Of a stretch of DNA of 64,000 bases, positions 33,514-45,625 are shown piece by piece. Location: assembly GCA_963920665.1 (NCBI GenBank), contig OY987269.1:21020501-21084500 (forward strand), in the 5' to 3' direction. The DNA is from Straminergon stramineum. Taxonomy: Eukaryota; Streptophyta; Bryopsida; Hypnales; Calliergonaceae. Each line of letters begins with the position of its first letter. Position 1 is the stretch's first letter. The position numbers and the translations under genes are program-made. The notes under the pieces were generated by a model. That model was given only the letters and a program-made list of their open reading frames with translations, ran no database searches and was not told the origin of the DNA.

Positions 33514-34434
33514 AGCACACTTGTCACACACATTGAAACAACATTATTGTAAAAACTCAGAAACCCTAGATTAGAAGAGGATTGCATTGACAAGCAGAAT
33601 TTTGTGATCCTATATTCCAGAGAGCAAATTCACAAAACTTCAAATTAGAATTTCGTAGGCCGACGACGCCTTGAAATTCCCTTGTCGGCTTTGCTCCCTC
33701 CTGCCCTGCTATCTGTAGTGTATACTCCGCCTATTGTCCTTCTAAAAAACTTTCGAATCAAGGCTCATCTTCCAGACTCCAATATTAGTTCAAACGTTGG
33801 ACAGTGAAGAATGAAATTTAAAATGAAACAACGGGCATGATAAAAAAAGACTGTTGCAATTTGTTTAGATATACCTATCTTCTTCGTCGCAGTCCAATCG
33901 CGCTCCGTGATGTTCGTCGCAGGAGCACCGTGTCAGCCTCCAAGGTAGGCGCTTCCTACAATTCAACTTCAAGCTCATGAGATCCTGAAGGATTTGTGAA
34001 TCCCTAGACTACGGGGCGAGCAAAATGCATGCAGGCATTGAGAATGCAAATAGCTACAAAAAAAAGAAATGAACGTTGATACCTGCCTGCTGCAAACTTG
34101 AAACTTTGTTATAGTGCAATGACGAGTAACCTGGAGCTTCACCTCTGCATCCCTATCGTGCACTGTTTTCTAGCAATTGATCACAAGTAGAAGCACAAAT
34201 CATGCAAGGACTGGTTCTGTGAATTTTGTCATTCATTAGTAAGATCGGTGTCACGGCAGGCGTGCTGAAGAAGTGCCTGGTTTTCTCCGCTGACTTAGGG
34301 TTTGGTCCGAAAAGTTCCCATTCGAAATTTCCCGTTCACTTTAAGTTACCGTTCTCCAAAAGCAGCATGAATGTCTTTGATCTATGCATGTTCATCGTCC
34401 AAATTTTTCCATTATGTAGCCCTCCACCTTCATT

Positions 34435-35165
34435 ATGAACTCTAAAAGTGCTACACACTTGAAATTAGAGTTATAGAGCCCCAGAACTCTGAAATTTCGA
34501 ATTTTATCATCACTGAAACTGCTACATACTTGAAATTAGGAATTAGGTGCTCAGAAAGTCTGAAATTTCGAATTTAGACATCAGTATGTGACTCTGAAAC
34601 TGCTTCAAAGCTGAAATTAGTGTTTAGGAGCCTAAAACGTCTGAAATTTCGAATTTGAACATCACCCTGAACTGTGACAAAGTTGGAATTACAGTTTAAG
34701 AGCCCACAAAGTCTGAAATTTCGAATTTCAACATCACCAAACTGTGACATACTTGAAATTGAGAATTAGGAGCCCATAAAGTCTCAAAATTCAGATTTCA
34801 ACATGACTATGAACTCCAAAACTGGTACATACTTTAAGGATTAGGAGCCCCAGAAGTCTGAAATTTTGAATTTGAACATGGCTTAGTGACTCTAGAACTC
34901 TAACATACCTGAAATTGAGGATTAGGAGCCTAGAAAGTCTCAAATTTGGAATTGAAACTACACTGTGAACTCTAAAAGTGAGTCATTACGAAATTAGGGT
35001 TTAATAAGCCCAGAGTTTGAAATTTCGAATTTCAACCACACTGTGAACTCAAAAACTATTACTAAGCTGAATTTCGTATTCAGGAACCTCAAAAAGTCTG
35101 AAATTTCGAATTGAAACATCACTGCATGATCTCCTAAACCATTATGTAGGTGAAATTAGGGTGCA
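34435..35165 (+). repeat. Minisatellite, about nine units of ~76 bp
   Basis: The core tctgaaatttcgaattt recurs at about 34488, 34559, 34640, 34712, 34782, 34857, 34938, 35016 and 35097, spacing 70-81 bp. Each unit also has act.c.aaact.gctacatactt and gaaattaggattaggagcc-like parts. The gaaatttcgaatttc core is near-palindromic. Confidence 0.85.
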
Positions 35166-35344
35166 GGTTGCCAAAAATCAATGAGAATCAAATTCAAAAT
35201 TTTAAAAATGAACTAAAGAAGTGTGACCGGCTACGAAGATTTGTTTTTATACTAGTGAGACTTGCAACTGTACAGGAATTCTTTGTACCTTTGTATGAAT
35301 TTTCAAAATATTGTTGGAAAAATATGATGTACTAGCCTTAGCCT

Positions 35345-35868
35345 GGAACGCTCCAAGGTCCAAAAAGTGGACGATGAGTAGATTGAAAGTCATCCTAAAT
35401 TTTGGAGTAACTTTATCAACTTGTCGTATGTAAGGGTTGAATTTGGTGTTACTAGATTACATATTTTACTGAAAATGAAAATGTGCAAGGATGTCAAGTG
35501 GTTGACCAAGCCTAAATTGCATTGATTCTAGTGCAAATAGTCTTTGCAAAAATTTGGTCATAGATTTGAAGAGCAAACAAATTTTAAATAATCACCTAGT
35601 GAAGAGAACCTACTCTCAATTTCATTCCAACAAATTTTATTCAGAAAATGATAATATTTTGTTTTTAATTGAATTATAAATAGAAATTTATTTTAGATTA
35701 TTGATGATAATCTTGGTGATTTTAATGTTTCAGATGGAATCTGAAACCCAAATTCTACAACTTATGTTTGTATGTCAATTCCAAAATATACTTTCAAACA
35801 ACAATCTATAATGATTTTTCACAGATTGTCAAATATGGGGATGAATCTAGATGTTCCAAGGTTATTGA
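35345..35868 (-). mobile_element. MITE family D, reverse copy
   Basis: Reverse complement of the family D body: ggacgatgagtagattgaaa, then the caagtggttgaccaag and ggggatgaatctagatgt segments in the expected order. The flanks (TTAG and TTAT) are decayed TTAA. Confidence 0.65.
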
Positions 35869-35984
35869 TATTAGAATGAAAGTCATAGTAATTGTTATTG
35901 AGATTTTGAGGTTCATTTTCTACACCAAGGTGCCTCTGGTGTAGATATAGTTTAAATTTTTAGAGAGTTTTTTAGATGGAAGTT

Positions 35985-36370
35985 TGTCAAGTAGTTTCTA
36001 AAGCTAATTTTGCATGGTGTTTAGTTCAAAACTAGATTTACGAAAATGAGATTATAGAAGTGAAGCACATAAACCTTTCTGAAAATATCCATGTACCCTA
36101 AACCTCATGATGAACCCATTCCAAAAAATTAAACTTAAAGGATGATAATATTTTATCTACAATTTAATTTAGTAGGTCTTTGCAAAAACTGTTTTGTCCT
36201 ATTTATAGTGAAATATAGATGTAAGCATTGGTCATTAACACCATACAGATGGAATTTAAATTTCAAATTGTACAACTAAGTTTGTATATCAAATCCAAAG
36301 TATTTCAATAGAAATTAATTTCTAAGTGTCTCCACAGAATCAACAACTTTAGACAATATTCTAATGCTTA
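35985..36370 (-). mobile_element. Degenerate family D fragment
   Basis: Segments such as tgataatattttatctacaa and acagatggaattt parallel the reverse family D copy just upstream (35640-35800), with heavy divergence. Confidence 0.45.
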
Positions 36371-38680
36371 GGGGGCTCAATTCATGTGGTATGACAATCT
36401 ATTGTTGCATGTGCAATGAATTACCATGTGGAGGACATGTTATATCCTTATTTGCTAGAACTTGTCTACCTATTTCTTTTGAAGAACACAATTAAAGAAT
36501 TCATTGGCAAGTACATGCATGTCTACATGTATGAAATGGACCTTTTAATTTATTTTTTAAAATCATAACTCATACATAGAAATTAGAAAATGTTGTTGGA
36601 ATAAAATTATGTCATAAGAATTGGATAAATAAAAAAAATGCTTCAAATTTTATCAAATTTTAAAAATCGATGTAAATTATCCTAACAAATCTAATGAAGT
36701 AGTTGATGTTCTTTTAAACTTGTCATCACATGAAGTGGAAAAAAAAGGTATTGTAGAAGTGCCATTCTTTTAACTCCTATTATGTTATCATTAGAGTTCC
36801 ATTTTAAAAAAAGTATTCAAATTTTTGTAATAAAAGTAAGTTAAAATAGATTATTAGAAAAAAATTTATTATTTGATCTTAAAATCATGTGAATGAAAGA
36901 AGTAGGCAGGAATGCATGTTTTACACTTCGTGTTTTAAGAGTAGAGGGCCTACTCGAAGAAGTTATTAAAAAAAAATTCCAAGAATTCGTGTAGTTGGGA
37001 ATATAGATGTGGGAGGAACGAAGTACTTTTATATGTTTAGGATATCCATAGAATGAATTTCAAAATGTGGTACTAGAGAGGTATTGTAATTTAAAATTAG
37101 TGACCCCTTGTCTTGTAGTGTTTTGGTATATTTAAATAATTAATGTTGTGATCACTATGAAACCGTAGTTTCTTGTAGAGCATAGGAATTAAACATTTAA
37201 ACTACATGAGAGGTTGTACAACAATCAATCATATTCCTACCTTCAATGATCACATAGTTTATTATTTTTGAAGTTTTGTATTGATCAAGGAATCTACACC
37301 CAAGAGTCTAGTACATGTAACTATATTTTCAAATATTTGAAAACAATCAATTTAAAAAAATATAGTCTCTATATTTAAACTATTGTTACTTTTAATAGAA
37401 TAGTATGAAAATATTTAGAAATGTTGTAGAGAATTGGATTGTGTAGAGTGGAAGGTGTTTGGCTAGACAATGGGAAGATAAGTGCTACTTGGAAGCTTTA
37501 CACAAAGCTTTACAAAGAAAATTAGAAAAAATTTCATCCTTCGAAGTTGGAATTTTTTTCAAACTAATTCTTAAATTGTAGTGAAAAGTTCAATTCACAT
37601 CCTAGAATAAAAATTGGGAAAAAAAACATGATTTCCATTCTCTGTATATTGGCAAGAAGAATCAATTTTTAGATGAGAAGGGGAACTCTATAGTTAGTAG
37701 TCCTAAGATGGAATCAGAAGAGACCACTTTGAGCAATGAGTTTGTTTTAGAAAAGAGTAAAGTAAGGAGGTATTTCTCTCTTAAGAAATAGAATAGTTGG
37801 TGTTAAAAAATATGTAGAACATGTTGATTTCATGAAGTGCACACTGTATGTGCCCTCAAGGAAAGTTACATTTCTTTTATTCCATTTTGGTGGTAGAAAA
37901 TGTGTTCTAGTGAAATAATGAAGAGAAATATTATATTTTAGGCCAGTTTTTTCTTGGTTGAAGAAGAGTTCATAAATAGTCACATTTGTAGATCTAGTTA
38001 TCATGAAATTGGATTGTTTATGTAGGAAGTGAACCATAATTTCCTTTTCAGATATAATGAATTGTGGTATTGTAGTTCGTAGAACGTATAAGGGATTCTT
38101 AAAAAATGTTGTGGAAGAACAAAAGGTGGCACTCATAATTTATATTTCAAAATTGTAGAGGACAATGGAAGAAGACATAGAAAGATTTCGGGCTTCAATT
38201 TTATTAGAGGTCTATGGATATTTAATTCTTTTGAAGACCTTTTTATTTTGCATATCTGAAGAGAGTACATTGAAATTCTATTTAATTTTCACTTGGAAGA
38301 CACCATGACGATGAGATGAAAAAATTACTATTTGTTTTCATCAATTATGGTATTGTGTTTTCATTTTGCACGTGATATAGAGAAAAAGATAATAGAGAAG
38401 GAGGAAAAATTAAATGGTAGTTTTGGCTAGGATTAGTAGAATTGGTCACAATAGTGTTGTGTACCACGTGTATGTGGAAGACACAAAAGAACTGCAAGAT
38501 TAAATTCACAAATGTACATGTTCAGTACCTATATGTATAGTGTTCATTATGAGAATATTGACTGAGTGACTTATAGCTTATTTGTAAGACTTCTGAATTC
38601 TACATTTTATGTCATGCACCTTTGTGAAGATTAAATGTTAAAGTGATCGTAGTACTTTTATGAGGAGTTAGTATGAGCAG
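36371..38680. other. AT-rich intergenic sequence
   Basis: No gene is supported. An open frame on the - strand at 37747-38136 (129 residues) has no motif and is rich in Phe, Thr and Ile, as expected from AT-rich non-coding DNA. Confidence 0.4.
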
Positions 38681-38734
38681 TTTACAACAAACGTCACCTA
38701 GATTTTGTTCACCGCAATACAGGTTTCTACTAGT
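38681..38734 (+). mobile_element. Right-end fragment of the 28.7-kb CACTA MITE family
   Basis: gtcacctagattttgttcac followed by cgcaatacaggtttctactagtg matches the right half of 28686-28857 and ends with the CACTAG complement. Confidence 0.6.
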
Positions 38735-41696
38735 GTTTTTACATAGGAAAGGTATTAGAGTTTGGTCAGGGGAGGTGGGCCTCAAAGATGAAAGTCCTAT
38801 GGTATTGGCCTTCTATGAGATCTGGAGCACAAGAAGAAGAAGAAGCAAGTAGTAATAGAATGAGGTACATGAAATGCATGGAATCCACATAGGAACCATT
38901 TGGAGAGAGGTTTTCTTGAATTGAGAAGGAAGCTACGATATATTCATGGATGGATGTTCCTCATCAAGGTAGAATTGGCTGCGCAATAGGCTCCAACATT
39001 ACAGTGCATGGTGTACAAACAAAAGAGACAATGATCATTCCGACAGAGGCTAAACCACATCTTTTGGAGTACATGACAATTCAAATGGATGACCTCGATG
39101 ACGAACGTCTACAAAATGATTTGAATATGTACTAGAAAAGTATCATGTTATAAAGTGTGTTGTTGACCTTTTAGTAGTAGGCATTTAGAAGTACTTTAAT
39201 GTGAAGTGCATAATAAGTTACATTATGAGTAGCATGGATTGAAAAGTGTATGAGTTTTTTATGAAGTAATTGAGATTTTAGAGCAATATGACAATTATTC
39301 TTTGAACAACTTTTCCTACAAATTGTTAATGATATTTTGGAAAAATACCAACCCCCCCCCCCCCCTAATATTTGAAATTGTCTATTTTATATGGCATATG
39401 AGCCAAGTGCAACATCGCACCTTCTAAGTGCAAAAATGTCTAATTCAATGTTCCAATCCCCCAATTAACAATCGATTGCTAGCCAATAGACCAACAAGTT
39501 AGCCTAACAAGTCAAAAGACTAGTAGGATTAGTAGGCCAGTGGGTCGCTTGATTAATTAAGGCCATATTTGTTATATCGAGACTTTTTGCAGTCTCATTT
39601 TTATTCTCGATTCGAAGATAAACTGCTTTATCTCTTTACTAGTATTTTTTATAAATAGGTAACAACACCAACTTTTAGAATTTCATTATAGGATCACTAT
39701 TTGAGCATTATTTCTTTTTGGTTTCAATTACTATTTTTTCAAATGAATTTTCCAATAACTAACATTCTGTCTCAAAATCTGCCAAAAGTCTCAATGTAAC
39801 AAAATGGCCTTGATTCAGTAACCAAAGTCTCATGTACCATCATGTGATTAACATCATAATATTGGGAAGATACCCATTTTAGGTCCCAAATTTTGATCTT
39901 TATCAGCAAAAACTTTGTTGCTTGGTATTTAAAACCAGTTATTGAATTTTTATATTGAATAAGACAGAGAGGTAGTGTACCTTTATTAGTTTGTCTTTGC
40001 AAAATACTAGAGTTTGGTCTGGAAAAGTAAAGCTTGTTATTGGAAAACACCACAATTTGGAATTGTTTTATACAAGGGACTAGTTCCCAAAATATTTACC
40101 AAGTACTAAATTCCGTTCATGCAGAGAGGGGTTTTGGAATTTAAATTCCAAAATACAAAACACAAATAAGATTGAGAAGGAGACAAACAAAGGGGGAAGC
40201 AAACATTAGATCACTCATGGTTGGAAGTCAACCTAGTTGACTCAACAAACTGATTTGCAATGTATTGAACTCAATATTGTTTACTACACCCTATTCACAC
40301 CATTCCACTCTGGTCCTTCTCTGAGTGCACGACTAACTTATACAAACTCAATTCCAAGTGCTATCTAGACTCCACCCACATCAAATTGCAAAGTTGCAAA
40401 TGCGAGACTTTGAAGTTGAGGAGTAGTATTTAGGTAGTAGAGGTAGTATTTAGATAGTAGAAGAAGGAAGAGAGTTGGAGAATGAAATTGAACCATTCGA
40501 TGGGAATGTTTGGCTACATTAACTGAGGTTTGGAAGTTAGTGAGAAGACAAACAGAAAAAACGAAAAAAAAAATAGTTGACTTATTTAGACTCTAGGACT
40601 TAGTGATTAGTTAGTAGAAGTCAAATCAACTTGTCTTCAAGCATTTGTTTGTTTCTTGTTAAATTAGCAAGGAATTTAGAGATTGGATTTGGTAGGATTT
40701 GATTTGCAAAAAAATATCTAGAAAGAAAAGAAAAAATTAGAAAAGAAATGGAGTCTTATTTATTATTATTGGGATTTTTTGTACATGATTGAGAGAATGA
40801 AATCTTTGTGTTGATTCTTCAAAAAAATGAATTCTCTTTAAAAAAATTGTCATCTTACTCATATAGTTGCTTTTGTGTGGACATCTTTTTAGTGCAAGTT
40901 TTTTTGTGTATATTAGATACTTCTATTATCTTGGAAAATTAGCATGCAAGTTACTAAGATAACTACCTATCCAATTGTCTAATTTCCTAAAGTTGGATCA
41001 CTAGAAGAAAACAGACTCCATTTCAATGAAACCAACCCAACACAAAATGTAGTTTTTTACCCCAAAATGCAGAAAATTGCATTTTGTGTTACTTCAAACA
41101 TTATAATCATGCAATTGAAGCGGTCAAATGGTATAATATTTTTTCCTTAGACTCCAAAAATTTGTATAGTTGAAAGTTGAAAAATATTTTCATATTCCAT
41201 TATTCTCAATTCTCTAGAAAGTGAAAGTTTTGAACGCTTCTGGTAAAAAATAGTCAAAGAACTTCATGAGAGAAACTTAAGGGCCTCCATAACGGCACTA
41301 GACTCTAAATTAGCATCCCAAAATATTTAAAAACTTGAGATGCAACATCAAATTTTGATCTTTAAAATTCATTTTTTTGGTTTGCACTTTTGGGGGGGCT
41401 AGTTCAAAGTCTAGTGGTCCTATAGAGGCCACAATTTTTCTCTAATTTAGGAGGCAAAAAATTCCCCCTAAAAAATAGGGGTATACATTGGTGTTCTAGA
41501 ATGTATAACACAAGTACAAGTATACGAGGGTCAAATTGAGTGTTGGATTATAGGGTGATTGCTAGAAACACTTCATTTTTTTAGCTCAAAAATGCAGTTT
41601 TGGCCTTAGAACTAGTAGTACTATGTAATACTACTAATGCTATGTGTCAACAACGCCCCCGCAGATGTAAAATGTTGATCTGGGGCACTTATAGAT
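38735..41696. other. AT-rich intergenic sequence with poly-C tract
   Basis: No gene supported. Fourteen C residues at 39352-39365. An isolated CACTA-like end (cactagaagaaaacagactc) starts at about 40999 with no clear partner. Confidence 0.4.
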
Positions 41697-41700
41697 TTAA

Positions 41701-42645
41701 CCCTGAGAGGACCAAATGGCATTTTTTGGCAACATAGCGATTTGGGGCAACTCACTATGAATGGAATTTTTATTTTTTTTCTTTGAAATTTCCACACAAC
41801 ATGTGCCCAAGGAGTAGCTATAAGTCCCAATAATTTTCATAACTTTTGAATACACGGTTAAAAAGTTATTGTATGACATGTAGTTTTCATTGCTCGGTGG
41901 GCAACTCAGTCAGCAAAAAAAACTTCTTTAAAAATCACTTTTTTTGAAAATAAAAATTTGAAATTGATTTCCTAGATTTATATATACATGGAAAGCTTTG
42001 AATAATTCCATTTTGATTTATGAGATGAAAGCTATGAAGAGTTTTAGTTATAGGTAGTTTGTAGGTAATACTGGAATCTCCACTCTAATATAAACTTTGA
42101 AGACCTTTATTTAACTCAATTTTTAATATTTTTCAAAAAAAATTAAAACATTAGGTGCAGATTGTTTATTACAACATTACTACCATTGGGATTGGCATTT
42201 TTCAATTCCATAAATAAATTGTTAACAATTTAGTATTTTGAATCATTCTCTACCTCTTTCTACTTACTAATTTTTTCCTATATGTTGTACAATTCCAAAT
42301 GATCTAAAAATTTTCCGGCATGTAGCCAACTTTCCTTGAAGAATGAATCCAAAGAGTTACAACCATTTGGGACATTTTTTCATAATGATCTAACCTTGTG
42401 AAGTGCAACTATCTGGTTCTTTGCAGGGCCCAAAAAAGGCTTTTTGTCAATTCAAACACAAATATCTTGCAATCCACAAGGTGGAAAATTTTGAAATTTT
42501 TTCCACATCTTCTCAAACCAGCATACTACAAGATCCTATGGTTACAAGTGCCCAAAATTGTTCTTTTTCTAAAATTTGTTACTTGTACTTGAAATAGTAG
42601 TTTTGGAGCGTTTTGGGTGAAAACATAGTCAAATACATTTAGGGG
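41701..42645 (-). mobile_element. MITE family A, reverse copy
   Basis: 945 bp between TTAA (41697-41700) and TTAA (42646-42649). In complement it begins CCCCTAAATGTATTTGACTA and ends GGTCCTCTCAGGG. The body is the reverse complement of 54455-55401. Two overlapping open frames near 42400 are inside the element and not conserved among copies. Confidence 0.8.
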
Positions 42646-42649
42646 TTAA

Positions 42650-43673
42650 ACCATCAATTCCATACTACGTAGTAATATAGATTGCTATATAGTAATACAA
42701 AAGCCATTAGAAGCAAAAAAATAGCAAAAAAGAGGTCTATGGATCTTTCATTTTTCGTAATTTAAAAAAAATTAAAAATTTCCATAAAAAAAGACATATT
42801 GCTAGAGAAAATTGCACTTGCATTGCACCAAAGAATTTTTGTAGAAAAATTTCCCTCTTTTTAGCCTTCACAAAAAGGAAGGTCACTTTGACTCCATGTG
42901 CACAACAAACATGTTGCTATATTCATAAAATCTCATTGTTAGTCTTTGTAATGCTAGTAGACCTCCCAAATGTCCAATTTGTGGTTTTGAATTTGCATTC
43001 TTGGGTCAAAAATAGGACTATCCCAATGGCCAAGGTAGACACCCAGTTGGAGGCAATAAACTAATTTGAAAAAAATTGAAAAAAAATTCTCAATGTCTAA
43101 AATTACCACACGTACTCTCATTCCAAATTTCACACCAAAGTGACAAACAATGCAAAAGTTATGAGCAAAAAAACACTTGTTCGAGGGCAAGAGGACAAGA
43201 AATAGATTAAGTGTTTCTTTAAGATCAAGTCATTTAGTAATGACATCCATTACATTGGTTTAACATTTCATAGTAGGGTTGTTTTTTTTATTTTTGTTTG
43301 CTTTTTGTTTATTTGGCACACATTGAAGTTTATTTCAATAGCACATTGCATAGTAGGTTTTGCAAGAGTCAATAGAAAGATGTTCCCATCCTACTTGTGG
43401 AAGCAATCTAATGTTCTTAGGAGGGAGTGAGGAGATCACATTGCCCTTCTCAATACTCCTTTGAATCCTTGTTTTGATGTTGTTAGTGATTGTTGCACAC
43501 TAAAGGCCATTGTCCAACTTGTTCTAATAATAGGACTCCTCCTCCTCACATCAAGTCATTACGACAACTTCCATTTGTTTCATGATTGCAATGAGCTAAT
43601 TAAAAGTGCTCGGAACCTTCTATTGATAGTTATTAAAAGTCATGCAAGCAACTATTTGTTCTTGATACAAAAT

Positions 43674-43717
<44 letters not shown>

Positions 43718-44424
43718 TTGGCAGGCCTCCACATGATTTCCATTGCAAGTTTTCCCAAGTTCTTATTTTGAAATTAGAGAACAAGTACTAACCAACCATT
43801 TTTTTTACTTTTTGAGAAAGTGCTAAGGTGGCAATCACTTAAAATTTGTTAAAGTATTGTATTTCTACATTCATCCATCTTTCAGACCAAAAAAGATACT
43901 TTCCAATCATATTTATGAACCTTTTCATCCAAATTTGGCAAATTCATCTACATTTTAAATAGAAAAGGAAAAATTCTAGTGATAAATGATTACTTTTTTC
44001 TAGCAAAAAGTGAACATTTGTTTTGGAATGGTGCATTCTAGCCCCATGGTGCCAAAAAAAAAGGTTGGTACTACATGTGGGATGATAGTGTGGGATAAAC
44101 AATTTAGATTCCTAGGAAAGTTGTACAATGGATTCGAATAAGTTTTAATAATCTTCATGTCTCCACCACTAATGCAATTGCTTAAAACAAAACTTGTTGT
44201 ATAGCCTTTCAAAGTCACCCTGCCCTTCCAAAACTTAATAGATATGCACACCAAATTTTGATTTCAAAAAAAAAATCCTCCATTTTTGGTAATTTTTTTC
44301 ATTTAATCTTCTTGAATTCTTATGGTAATTGATCAAAAAAATTGGTGATGGTTTCTTTTAATTCAATTGCATAGATATGTAAGAAACATTCACACACATA
44401 TCTTTCCTACACTAAGCATCTCCC
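42650..44424. other. AT-rich intergenic sequence
   Basis: No gene supported. A pure TA dinucleotide run is annotated separately. Confidence 0.4.
43677..43715. repeat. TA microsatellite, 39 bp
   Basis: An uninterrupted TA run of about 19.5 dinucleotides. The open frame that appears to span it is not supported. Confidence 0.95.
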
Positions 44425-44439
44425 AAAATGTTTCAGATG

Positions 44440-44771
44440 GTGGAGGATCTGGTGTGCCAGCAATTGCCAAGTATTTGAAGGGGAACGCATTGGTACTATG
44501 CCGACTTGCCTTCTCGCGTGGCGTGATGCCATCTTAGCAGGCATGGCCCGAAGGAACCAAATTCTCTCTTATTACGATCAGTGTAGCGAAGATAGGAAAG
44601 GTATCCTTTGCCAAGAATTTCTAGAGTCCTGGTGCAAGAACGGTGTTTTTTCTCAGGCACTCTCCACAAGCCGGAATGGCACCTCATCCGCAGGCTGAGC
44701 CGTCCGAGTGAGCCGGACTACTTGTCCTTTTTCCTTGTGGTGCTCTTATAATGCACTCCATTTCTTCCAAA
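44440..44771 (+). pseudogene. Probable 5'-truncated retrocopy of an unidentified mRNA
   Basis: A 332-bp G+C-richer insert is flanked by a perfect 15-bp direct repeat aaaatgtttcagatg (44425-44439 and 44772-44786). From its first bases an open frame (codons from 44441) runs 86 codons to TGA at 44696-44698, including LLAWRDAILAGMARRNQILS and CQEFLESWCKNG. It is followed by ~70 bp of UTR-like sequence and a short A run. Truncation at the 5' side, an A run at the 3' side and a 15-bp duplication are what LINE-type target-primed reverse transcription leaves. I do not recognise the protein. A SINE is the alternative, but no tRNA-type B box is visible. Confidence 0.6.
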
Positions 44772-44786
44772 AAAATGTTTCAGATG

Positions 44787-45610
44787 TTAATGTTGGGGTG
44801 CCAATGCCCAAATTTTGTGCATTAAATATCTCTTTATTATAATTCAAAGGTTTAAATTGGATAAGCTATTCTATCTTAGTTACATGTGTTAGGCCGGGGT
44901 TCCACTCCGTCCCTCGCCTCTGTCTGTATGTGTGTCTGTTTGTGTGAATTGGATTTTTTTGATCTAAATATGTAGGGAAATACTAGTAAGAAGAGTTGTG
45001 TTCTCTTTCACCACGTTCTACTACATTTTTCCAGTTTGTGATAAATCCGTGTCTTGTTTTGGTTGATCTTGCCGCATGGTGATTTGCTCTGTTCGGAGAG
45101 AATTTTAGCTTCTCACAGAGTGCATGCAATCGGGGCAATATCATCGTGAAAACATGAGAGCCGTAAAAACAGCGATGCCGCAACTATGTATACGGTACTC
45201 CGATCCCAATTTGAACCAATATTAATTAAACCAACGGAGATGAGATGAACCACCATAGTCTCGGCTTGCCAATCCTCACATGGTCATGGGTACAGTAGTT
45301 CCAGAAATCCATCGGTAACCAGCTCTGTAATTCTAATAAAAGAAGGAGAAGCTGCACACTGGGCAGCCACGAACACAATAACTGAGCCAATACAGTGGTG
45401 TAATCACCGCAAGCTCTTTTCAGGTAGAAAATTTGAGATCACGATCTTGTTGAAAAAAAAGGGATTTGTCGGACACCGGGGTTCCCAGTTCCCATAACGT
45501 ATTGTGGTCCGACAGGGGTGTTGGCACCAGCCTTCCTTCCCTTGTTGCCAGTCAGACAGTGTCGTCGATGGTGCTCTGAAATTGGTATATCGAAAAAACT
45601 TAAATCTGGA
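44787..45610. other. Intergenic sequence, moderately G+C-richer
   Basis: No gene supported; open frames on the - strand at 44983-45715 lack recognisable motifs. Confidence 0.4.
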
Positions 45611-45625
45611 ATCTGGATCGGAGGG

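Larger units (their letters stand above)
31542..34230. other. G+C-richer region of uncertain content
   Basis: Composition rises well above the flanks, especially 32100-34200. Several open frames exist, the longest on the - strand at 32132-32545 (137 residues), but none has a recognisable domain. On the - strand a segment reading LDHLNHLALVYFGQAG is partly duplicated about 130 bp away (32380-32440 and 32518-32572) with a one-base frame difference. A 35-bp word (gtgatccta.attcca.agag) occurs at about 32340 and 33603. These may be remains of a gene or of a larger transposon; I cannot decide. Confidence 0.35.

Noticed and set aside
39352..39365. Poly-C runs here and at 28549 and 29348 as possible retroviral or quadruplex signals
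   Set aside because: Simple homopolymer tracts; no long terminal repeats, primer-binding site or polymerase frame was found near them.
42398..42597. Short frames at 42398, 54585, 58761 and 62878 that look alike
   Set aside because: They lie at the same place in family A elements, differ by frame-breaking changes between copies and show no protein-type conservation.
43461..43736. 91-codon frame at 43461
   Set aside because: Its end is translated TA microsatellite and it has no homologue or splice context.
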